Assembly (NCBI GenBank): GCA_002314715.1
Contig: DCGY01000069.1
Coordinates: 14,798-31,421 of the forward strand
Direction: 5' to 3'
DNA length: 16,624 nucleotides
Origin: Lachnospiraceae bacterium UBA1766
GTDB taxonomy: Bacteria > Bacillota > Clostridia > Lachnospirales > Lachnospiraceae
The notes below the pieces were generated by a model. The model was not told where the DNA came from. It searched no databases and saw only the letters and a list, made by a program, of their open reading frames with translations. The translations under genes were made by a program, and so were the position numbers. This document shows positions 1-6,292 of the stretch, one piece after another; position 1 is the stretch's first letter; every line of letters starts with the position of its first letter.

Positions 1-1223
1 CTTCCGCCGGTATCATCACGGTATGCCATACTGCTTCCGTCATTTGCCGCCTCATTCAGCACGTCCCAACCATAAAACATATCCTTATAGGGGCTGTCCT
101 CGCCGGTGAAGTGCTCCAAAACTGTCTTGATATACCACTCCATACGAAGACTCATTACATCCTTAGTGACATAATCCTTGTTGGGATCATAATCCACATG
201 GAAGAACCACTCCGGCGTCTGGGCATGCCACAAAAGGGTATGACCTCTCACACGAAGCTTGTCATTTGGATGCTCCTCATTCCATTTCACAATCTTATTC
301 AAATAACCGTCGGTACGGGAAAAATTAATTACCGGCACATCCATGGTAATTCCCTGGAAGGTAATGGTCTTCTTACCGGGGCAGGAACCGTTGGAGTAAT
401 TGAAGAAAAAGTCCGGTTTCATTTCGTTTCCGAAGGTAAATGCATTGGCATGCTTGGTCAAAAGCTGGAAAGAACCCTTATCTGCCAAATCGCCGCCTGT
501 ACAAGCCAGTCCGGCAATGGTATCCTCACCCAGGGCTGCGGTAATGGCATCCTTCCAATCGGGCAAATCGCTCTGAATCAAAATATCCTCTGTAGTCTGC
601 TTACGCATGGATACACCGGTAATGGAATAACTTCCCTTACAGGTACTGCTTTCTTCCTGAAAACGCACCACTACTCCGGTAAATTCTTCATCCTCCGGTA
701 AGGTAAAGGTTCCGGAGAAGCATACCCACTCACCTACCGGAATCGTCTTGGACAAATCACCGGAAATGGTACCGCTGTAGTCCTGACTTAAATACTGCTC
801 TCCGGCTGCCGTTACAATATAAGGTCCGAAAAAGCCTTTCCGTCCGGTGGTTTTTTCCGCCTCATAATCCTCGGATAATTTCATGTAATAAGTAATCTGG
901 TAGGATTCCCCCGGTTTCACGGATTCGGTTACATCCTGATAGAACCCCTGGTAGGACCAGGTTCTGTCATAAACGGTTCCATAGGTGGTAACCCCGGGAA
1001 GAATCTCGTCATCCTGCTTCTCTGTCTTAAGCTGCGCTCCGTTTCCAAGCCACATAGACATATCGCTCTGATCAAAGTTGGGGTTCTTGATAATATTCTC
1101 ACCAAGCACCGTCTGATTGGCTGCCTCTGCCTTTATAAAAGCATTGGGGTCAATCATTCCCACCAAAAGAGAAATCATTAAAATTGCAAAAATCAGTTTT
1201 CTTTTCTTCATCGTCTTTCTCAT
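1..1223 (-). CDS. Secreted GH10 endo-1,4-beta-xylanase with N-terminal CBM22-like module (partial, C-terminus beyond left edge)
   Basis: The reading frame is open from an ATG at 1223 to the left edge, about 407 codons. Residues 1-36 form a signal peptide: MRKTMKKRK, a hydrophobic stretch, then an AEAA cleavage site. Residues 38-205 resemble a CBM22 (CBM_4_9) xylan-binding module, with the NPNFDQSDMSMW start and GFYQDVTESVKPGESY. GH10 begins near residue 220 and shows KHANAFTFGNEMKPD, RGHTLLWHAQTPEWFF (326-341) and WDVLNEAA, where E391 is the expected acid/base. The catalytic nucleophile lies beyond the edge. By family it should cleave xylan backbones outside the cell. The start could also be the ATG at 1211, which has a GAGAAAG ribosome site; either start leaves a complete signal peptide. 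The gene begins only 11-23 bases after the c-di-GMP gene with no hairpin between, so co-transcription is likely. The family call is firm. Confidence 0.92.
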   Translation of the reverse strand, partial: MRKTMKKRKLIFAILMISLLVGMIDPNAFIKAEAANQTVLGENIIKNPNFDQSDMSMWLGNGAQLKTEKQDDEILPGVTTYGTVYDRTWSYQGFYQDVTESVKPGESYQITYYMKLSEDYEAEKTTGRKGFFGPYIVTAAGEQYLSQDYSGTISGDLSKTIPVGEWVCFSGTFTLPEDEEFTGVVVRFQEESSTCKGSYSITGVSMRKQTTEDILIQSDLPDWKDAITAALGEDTIAGLACTGGDLADKGSFQLLTKHANAFTFGNEMKPDFFFNYSNGSCPGKKTITFQGITMDVPVINFSRTDGYLNKIVKWNEEHPNDKLRVRGHTLLWHAQTPEWFFHVDYDPNKDYVTKDVMSLRMEWYIKTVLEHFTGEDSPYKDMFYGWDVLNEAANDGSSMAYRDDTGG

Positions 1224-1234
1224 TTCTTTTGAAT

Positions 1235-3835
1235 TTACAAATTGCTGATATTGGGACAATATTTCACCTCAAAATTGAAGCTGGGCATGGGTTTATCGAA
1301 ATAATAGCCCTGGATATATTTTACTTTCATGCCCTGTAATACTTTATACTGGTTTTGGGTTTCGATACCCTCTACACAAATCTTGACACCAATGGTCTGT
1401 GCCAGCTCCGAAACCATCTTTACAAAGGACTGGGAATAGGCATCCTCTGCCAGCTCCTTTACGAAGCTCTGATCCACCTTAATGATGTCGAAGAGAATTT
1501 CCCGAATATGGTTAAGCGAAGAATAACCGGTACCGAAGTCATCCAGCGCAATCTTTACACCAAGCTTTTTGATGCTGTCCAGAATCTTCTTCATACGCTC
1601 CATATCGTTTATGGCAAGACTTTCCGTAACCTCCAGTGTCAGGTTCTTGGGATTTAGCTTGCTGTCCTTTAATATCTTCTCCACGATTTCCACAATGTCC
1701 GGCTGCAACAGCTGTACCACCGACAAATTCACATTTACCTTATAATTGGGATAACCGTTTTCATTCCACTTCTTGCAACGATAACATGCTTCCTGCAAAA
1801 CATAATTGCCGATGGGATTGATTAAGCCCAGATATTCCGCCAAGGGAACAAACTCCATGGGAGATACAAAGCCCAGCTTGCTGCTGTTCCAGCGAAGCAG
1901 TGCCTCCGCGCCCACACATTCCACCTGATCGGAGGAAACATCCATAATCGGCTGATAGTAAATCTCAAATTCGGAACAGCCCTCGCCGGTTGCATCACGC
2001 ATATTCTTCTCCATGTCCAGTCGACGACCGGAGGTGGAGTCCAGCGTATCACTGTAATAAGCCACCCGATTCTTTCCGCTTTTCTTTGCCTCATACATGG
2101 CAATATCGGCCTTCTTGATTAACTCCGGAACGGAATCTCCATTGTCCGGGAAGGTAACAATACCCATACTCATGGTGCAATAATAATCGGAATTTTTTAA
2201 GAACCAGGGCTTGCTGAAAATCTCCTTGATCTCGGCAATAATCTTGTCAAAACGGTCATAGGCATCCCTTCGAATGAGAATAACAAACTCATCGCCACCC
2301 ATACGATAGCAGGTGTCCTGAATGCCCTCGACACGAACCATTTCATGGGCAATACCCTTTAACAGCACATCTCCGTATTGATGTCCCAAACTGTCGTTGA
2401 TATGCTTGAAATCATCTAAATCCATGTAGAGAATCGCACCCATGGCATTGTTGTTTTTTGCATCATCAATGGCTCTGGCCAAATCTCTTTCACAGCACAT
2501 ACGGTTATATAATCCTGTAAGGAAATCGGTAAAGGCCTGCTGTTCAATCTTCTTTTGGTAAATCTTTTTATCGGTGATGTCATAAAGCGCATACAGCAAT
2601 GTCCTTCTGCCATCCACCCACGAAATTTCCTTAAAGGAAATGTCATACCACTTCTTTAAGGGCGTGTAATAATACTCAAAATGTTGTCCCTCTTTGGCGT
2701 TTTTGCCGGCATTTGCCATATTCTCCCGAAACACTCCGTTTTGCAAACTGTCCTGGAAGGTGGTTTTGCAAAGGCGATTCACAAACAAAATCTCTTCGCT
2801 CTCTTTGTCCATTACATAAATGGAACTGCCCACGTTGTCCAGAACCGCTTCCAATGCGGCATAGGAAGCAGCCAGAGAATTCTTTTGGATACGCTTGGTC
2901 AGGATGCTCTGCATCAGTTTCACCGCATCCGATACAAATTTAATCTCCTTCATGGAGAAGGTTCTGGGCACCCGATAAAACAGGGAAAGTACCATACGAT
3001 TGGATACATTTTCCTGCGCCAGTAATGGGAATACCATGACGGATTGGATACCAATCGTCAACATTTCCCCGGACTTTATTGCGTCCATATTATCCTTGGA
3101 AATCACCACCGGCTTATCGGTATTTAAAAAGGACAGCGTCTCCACATGGCTGGACTTGTCAAAAAACGGAATCACACCGCCTGCTCTCCACTCGGAAACC
3201 ACATCCATATAATTCTCTTTTGTATACAGACCGAAAACATAGCCGGCATCACACTTTAGATGACCCCCCATAATGCCGAGCCATTTTTCCATGATCGCTT
3301 CAATGGGTTCATCGCTGTCCAACAGCTGTACGATTTCGGTCGTAGCCTCGATATCCTCCATATTCTGAGACATCTCCAGCTTTTCGTTCTGATCTTTTTG
3401 GCTCTTGACCTCTGCACTGTAGCAATTCATTTTGTTATGAAGAAAAAATGTATAGGTATCCCGCAAAAGATCCAGCGCATAATTCAAATGCTCTGCATTT
3501 TCGTTTTTTTGCGCCTCTGCCTCAATTACCACCCAGTAAAGGGCTACCTGTCCGTCCACCTTTACCGAAATCACCGCTACGGTGCCGGTGCCGTCCTCCA
3601 GTTCCTCGATTACCACATCCTCCAAAGAACCTTCTTCCACCCGTTCCAGCAAGTCACAAATCTGTCGGGAACCGATGTAACGGTATATATTTTCTACCTT
3701 GGATTGCTCCCCTGACATCTTTGTGATTTTATTTTTGTCATTATCCAAACAGTAAATATAAAGTCCTGTCATCAGACTAAATTCGTCTTGTAGCTTTTGT
3801 AATTTTGTACTATCAATCAATTCTCGAAAATTCAT
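1235..3835 (-). CDS. Bifunctional-type c-di-GMP protein: PocR-like N-terminus, GAF, PAS, GGDEF and EAL domains
   Basis: This is an 866-residue, probably cytosolic signalling protein. The N-terminus (1-110, starting FRELIDSTKLQKLQDEF) resembles the PocR sensory fold. Residues 165-315 look like a GAF domain and 325-425 like a PAS domain (LEAVLDNVGSSIYVMDKES). The GGDEF domain spans 430-595 with an intact GGDEF at 513-517, so diguanylate cyclase activity is possible. The inhibitory I-site is degenerate: GIQD at 504-507 replaces RxxD. The EAL domain spans 612-855 and keeps the family's key motifs: EALLRW (644), NVNLS (701), EVTES (735), DDFGTGYSS (765), KVDQSF (786) and VEGIET (821), so phosphodiesterase activity is also expected. 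No membrane segment is visible. The start has a strong AAAGGAG ribosome site. It is followed at 11-23 bases by the xylanase gene. Domain calls are firm; the net direction of c-di-GMP turnover is unknown. Confidence 0.93.
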   Translation of the reverse strand: MNFRELIDSTKLQKLQDEFSLMTGLYIYCLDNDKNKITKMSGEQSKVENIYRYIGSRQICDLLERVEEGSLEDVVIEELEDGTGTVAVISVKVDGQVALYWVVIEAEAQKNENAEHLNYALDLLRDTYTFFLHNKMNCYSAEVKSQKDQNEKLEMSQNMEDIEATTEIVQLLDSDEPIEAIMEKWLGIMGGHLKCDAGYVFGLYTKENYMDVVSEWRAGGVIPFFDKSSHVETLSFLNTDKPVVISKDNMDAIKSGEMLTIGIQSVMVFPLLAQENVSNRMVLSLFYRVPRTFSMKEIKFVSDAVKLMQSILTKRIQKNSLAASYAALEAVLDNVGSSIYVMDKESEEILFVNRLCKTTFQDSLQNGVFRENMANAGKNAKEGQHFEYYYTPLKKWYDISFKEISWVDGRRTLLYALYDITDKKIYQKKIEQQAFTDFLTGLYNRMCCERDLARAIDDAKNNNAMGAILYMDLDDFKHINDSLGHQYGDVLLKGIAHEMVRVEGIQDTCYRMGGDEFVILIRRDAYDRFDKIIAEIKEIFSKPWFLKNSDYYCTMSMGIVTFPDNGDSVPELIKKADIAMYEAKKSGKNRVAYYSDTLDSTSGRRLDMEKNMRDATGEGCSEFEIYYQPIMDVSSDQVECVGAEALLRWNSSKLGFVSPMEFVPLAEYLGLINPIGNYVLQEACYRCKKWNENGYPNYKVNVNLSVVQLLQPDIVEIVEKILKDSKLNPKNLTLEVTESLAINDMERMKKILDSIKKLGVKIALDDFGTGYSSLNHIREILFDIIKVDQSFVKELAEDAYSQSFVKMVSELAQTIGVKICVEGIETQNQYKVLQGMKVKYIQGYYFDKPMPSFNFEVKYCPNISNL

Positions 3836-3883
3836 TCAAGTATCTCCTTTAACCGAATTACACAGAAAGCCTATTTTCTGATA

Positions 3884-3892
3884 ATTTTACCA
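3884..3892 (-). promoter_or_regulatory. Possible extended -10 promoter of the GGDEF-EAL gene
   Basis: The minus strand reads TGGTAAAATT about 50 bases upstream of the ATG at 3835. This is a TGn-extended -10 (TAAAAT at 3884-3889), with no convincing -35 at 17 bases. It lies between the guaB terminator and the gene, where a separate promoter would be expected. Confidence 0.3.
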
Positions 3893-3913
3893 CAAAAAAC
3901 AAAAAAAGGCTAT

Positions 3914-3947
3914 AAAAAAAGGGACACAAATTGTGAATTCGTGTCCC
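3914..3947 (-). terminator. Rho-independent terminator of guaB
   Basis: GGGACAC (3921-3927) pairs with GTGTCCC (3941-3947). The stem continues as AATT/AATT around a three-base loop after one mismatch. On the minus strand the stem is followed by seven T residues (3914-3920), and it lies 26 bases after the guaB stop. It separates guaB from the downstream GGDEF-EAL gene. Confidence 0.85.
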
Positions 3948-3972
3948 TAAGTCATCGACAATATTTTCTTTT

Positions 3973-5427
3973 TTATGAATCGATACTGTAATTCGGAGCT
4001 TCCTTGGTGATATGAATATCATGAGGATGGCTTTCCTTTAAGGAAGCTGCGGAAATCTTAACAAATCTGCCGTTTTCCTGAAGTGCGGGAATGGTGCTTG
4101 CACCACAGTAACCCATACCGGAACGAAGTCCGCCCAGCAACTGGAACACGGTATCTTCCAAATTACCCTTGTAAGCAACTCGACCCTCTACACCTTCGGG
4201 AACAAGCTTCTTTGCATTGGTCTGGAAGTAACGATCCTTACTGCCGTTCTCCATAGCAGCGATAGATCCCATACCACGGTATACCTTGTATTTTCTACCC
4301 TGGAACAATTCATATTCTCCGGGGCTCTCTTCACAACCTGCAAACATGCTACCCATCATGCAGACACTACCGCCGGCTGCAATTGCCTTGGTAATATCTC
4401 CGGAGTACTTGATACCACCATCTGCGATAATCGGTATGCCATATTCCTTTGCAACATTATAGCAATCCATAACAGCGGTAATCTGAGGAACACCGATACC
4501 TGCTACCACACGAGTGGTACAAATGGATCCGGGGCCGATACCAACCTTAACTGCATCTGCGCCGTTCTCAATCAAAGCTCTGGTTGCTTCACCGGTTGCC
4601 ACATTACCTGCTACAACAGGAAGATCCGGATACTTCTCTTTAATCATCTTTAAGCAGTTCAATACGTTCTGAGAATGTCCGTGTGCGGAATCCAATACGA
4701 TTACGTCTACCTTTGCTGCTACCAGTGCGGATACACGATCCAATACGTTGGCGGTAATACCTACACCGGCACCGCAAAGCAGTCTGCCCTGTGCGTCCTT
4801 TGCAGCAAGGGGATACTTAACGGTCTTCTCAATATCTTTAATGGTGATAAGTCCCTTTAAATTAAAGTCCTTATCTACGATGGGAAGCTTTTCCTTTCTT
4901 GCCTTTGCAAGAATCTGCTTTGCTTCCTCCAAGGTAGTTCCTTCGGGAGCGGTTACCAGACCTTCACTGGTCATGGATTCCTTGATTTTTTTGGTAAAAT
5001 CGGTTTCGAATTTCAGGTCACGATTGGTAATGATACCAACAAGCTTCTTACCTTCGGTAATCGGCACACCGGAAATACGGAACTTTGCCATCAATGCATC
5101 TGCATCTGCCAATGTATGTTCAGGGCTTAAAGAAAATGGATCGGTGATAACACCATTTTCAGAACGCTTTACCTTATCTACCTCTTCAGCCTGTGCCTCG
5201 ATAGACATATTTTTGTGGATAATACCGATACCACCCTGTCTCGCCATAGCAATTGCCATACGATGCTCGGTTACGGTATCCATACCTGCGCTCATTAATG
5301 GAATGTTCAACTTAATCGTCTTTGTAAGCTGTGTAGTCAAATCGACCTGATTGGGAATTACCTGAGAATATGCGGGTACCAAAAGCACGTCATCAAAGGT
5401 AATGCCTTCACCAATAATCTGTCCCAT
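3973..5427 (-). CDS. guaB: Inosine-5'-monophosphate dehydrogenase
   Basis: This 484-residue cytosolic enzyme is expected to oxidise IMP to XMP with NAD+, the committed step of GMP synthesis. It is the usual length for the bacterial family. The TIM-barrel start GITFDDVLLVPAYS is followed by two CBS domains (about 92-150 and 153-208), then the barrel with DSAHGHS (246-252), GNVAT and the catalytic loop GPGSICTTR, where C303 is the nucleophile. ADGGIKYSGD and the flap-region MGSIAAM follow. A perfect AGGAGG lies seven bases before the ATG and a consensus promoter lies at 5468-5496. It is flanked by its own promoter and terminator, so it appears to be a single-gene unit. No residue expected in this family is missing, and no tetrad or adenine riboswitch fits in the short leader. 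Confidence 0.98.
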   Translation of the reverse strand: MGQIIGEGITFDDVLLVPAYSQVIPNQVDLTTQLTKTIKLNIPLMSAGMDTVTEHRMAIAMARQGGIGIIHKNMSIEAQAEEVDKVKRSENGVITDPFSLSPEHTLADADALMAKFRISGVPITEGKKLVGIITNRDLKFETDFTKKIKESMTSEGLVTAPEGTTLEEAKQILAKARKEKLPIVDKDFNLKGLITIKDIEKTVKYPLAAKDAQGRLLCGAGVGITANVLDRVSALVAAKVDVIVLDSAHGHSQNVLNCLKMIKEKYPDLPVVAGNVATGEATRALIENGADAVKVGIGPGSICTTRVVAGIGVPQITAVMDCYNVAKEYGIPIIADGGIKYSGDITKAIAAGGSVCMMGSMFAGCEESPGEYELFQGRKYKVYRGMGSIAAMENGSKDRYFQTNAKKLVPEGVEGRVAYKGNLEDTVFQLLGGLRSGMGYCGASTIPALQENGRFVKISAASLKESHPHDIHITKEAPNYSIDS

Positions 5428-5467
5428 TTTGTCTCCTCCTGTATATTTTTCTGATGATTTTCAAATG

Positions 5468-5496
5468 AGTTTAACAGAGTTTATTTTCACTGTCAA
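5468..5496 (-). promoter_or_regulatory. SigmaA-type promoter of guaB
   Basis: The minus strand has TTGACA (5491-5496), exactly 17 bases, then TAAACT (5468-5473). The predicted transcript starts near 5461 and gives a leader of about 34 bases ending in AGGAGG. A leader this short leaves no room for a riboswitch. Confidence 0.85.
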
Positions 5497-5540
5497 CCCA
5501 TAATGATTCTATTTCTTTTGAAATATTTTAACACTTTTTT

Positions 5541-5558
5541 ACGCTACCGATTTAGCGT
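5541..5558. repeat. Small inverted repeat after the DUF6106-like gene
   Basis: ACGCTA (5541-5546) and TAGCGT (5553-5558) flank a six-base loop, immediately after the stop of the 5560-6057 gene. On the minus strand it is followed by A residues, not T, so it is a poor intrinsic terminator. Read-through into the guaB promoter region is possible. Confidence 0.4.
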
Positions 5559-5559
5559 T

Positions 5560-6057
5560 TTAATCTGCGAAAATCTTTCTGGGTGCATTGTTTCGCATTA
5601 CCTTTACCATCTCTTCGGAAGGATTGAACAAAATCCGCTCATTTCCCTCCAGATAGATTGCATAACGACGGTCAGGCTTTAACTCTTCACCCACACTGTA
5701 GTCAATTGTTTTTACCTGACGATTTTTATAGTTGTCCAAATGATAAGAATGAATGGGAGCCACAATCTCCATCTTGTCCAAGCCATAGGTTGCTACCCGT
5801 TTTCTTCTGGTCTGCGCATAAACTCTGTCTACGGTCAATTCCTTGTCCAAATATAAATACTCGTATTCAATGTTGCACAAAGAACCTACATAATATGCCA
5901 GTCCGCCTGCCACCATTGCAATCAAAAGACCGATAAAGCCCAAAAACATAATACTGACAACGCCTAAAACCGTTAGAAAATACAGAAAATATTTTAAGAG
6001 TTTAAACTTAAGAGGTCCCTTGGCCTTAATCAGGCATTCCACATAACTTTCGCTCAT
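5560..6057 (-). CDS. DUF6106-like small membrane protein of unknown function
   Basis: This 165-residue protein begins MSESYVECLIKAKGP. Two adjacent hydrophobic helices (about residues 20-38 and 40-60) are followed by a soluble, basic C-terminal half with CNIEYEYLYLDKEL, QTRRKRVATYGLDKMEIVAP and a closing NNAPRKIF. I recognise this pattern from a Lachnospiraceae family recalled as DUF6106; the name is from memory. The frame extends to an ATG at 6099, but that codon overlaps the -10 box (6095-6100). The ATG at 6057 has CGGAGGAAG just before it, so 6057 is the real start. The layout suggests the C-terminal domain packs on the membrane as in PH-like bacterial domains, but this is inference. It is transcribed divergently from the zinc-ribbon gene. 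Confidence 0.85.
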   Translation of the reverse strand: MSESYVECLIKAKGPLKFKLLKYFLYFLTVLGVVSIMFLGFIGLLIAMVAGGLAYYVGSLCNIEYEYLYLDKELTVDRVYAQTRRKRVATYGLDKMEIVAPIHSYHLDNYKNRQVKTIDYSVGEELKPDRRYAIYLEGNERILFNPSEEMVKVMRNNAPRKIFAD

Positions 6058-6094
6058 TTTTCTTCCTCCGAAATATAAATTTATAATCTTATTT

Positions 6095-6123
6095 ATCATA
6101 TCTCAAATCTGCCAAACTTTCAA
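6095..6123 (-). promoter_or_regulatory. SigmaA-type promoter of the DUF6106-like gene
   Basis: The minus strand carries TTGAAA (6118-6123), 17 bases, then TATGAT (6095-6100). The predicted start near 6088 places the first usable ATG at 6057. This rules out the longer frame beginning at 6099. Confidence 0.8.
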
Positions 6124-6154
6124 GACGCTTCTGATGTCTTCACAGAAACTACAC

Positions 6155-6191
6155 ACCTGCCTTTACAAAAATAATTTCCGGCAGGTCTTTT
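6155..6191 (+). terminator. Terminator-like hairpin between two divergent promoters
   Basis: ACCTGCC (6155-6161) pairs with GGCAGGT (6180-6186) around an 18-base AT-rich loop. On the plus strand it is followed by CTTTTT. No plus-strand gene lies upstream in the window, so it may stop antisense transcription or be a relic. The loop is long, so the call is tentative. Confidence 0.45.
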
Positions 6192-6219
6192 TGTCCAAAG
6201 GTGCAAAGCCTTCTATGAT
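6191..6219 (+). promoter_or_regulatory. Possible upstream promoter of the zinc-ribbon gene
   Basis: TTGTCC (6191-6196), a 17-base spacer and TATGAT (6214-6219) lie just upstream of the stronger promoter at 6226-6254. If both are used, the gene has tandem promoters about 35 bases apart. Confidence 0.45.
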
Positions 6220-6225
6220 TATTAG

Positions 6226-6254
6226 TTGCGAAAATGACAGGATATTTGTATAAT
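6226..6254 (+). promoter_or_regulatory. SigmaA-type promoter of the zinc-ribbon/L7-L12 fusion gene
   Basis: TTGCGA (6226-6231), a 17-base spacer and a perfect TATAAT (6249-6254) precede the ATG at 6293. A GAGGAGG ribosome site stands about nine bases before the ATG. Confidence 0.85.
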
Positions 6255-6292
6255 GTAGAAAATTGTATTTTTTACAGAGGAGGAAATAGACA

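Noticed and set aside
3836..3913. Possible c-di-GMP riboswitch before the GGDEF-EAL gene
   Set aside because: The space is AT-rich, short, and lacks paired elements of the GEMM type.
5428..5467. Possible riboswitch before guaB
   Set aside because: The predicted leader is about 34 bases, too short for a purine-sensing aptamer.
6058..6099. Longer N-terminus (MINKIINLYFGGRK) for the DUF6106-like protein
   Set aside because: The ATG at 6099 overlaps the -10 box, and the sequence FGGRK is the ribosome site read as protein. The start at 6057 fits better.
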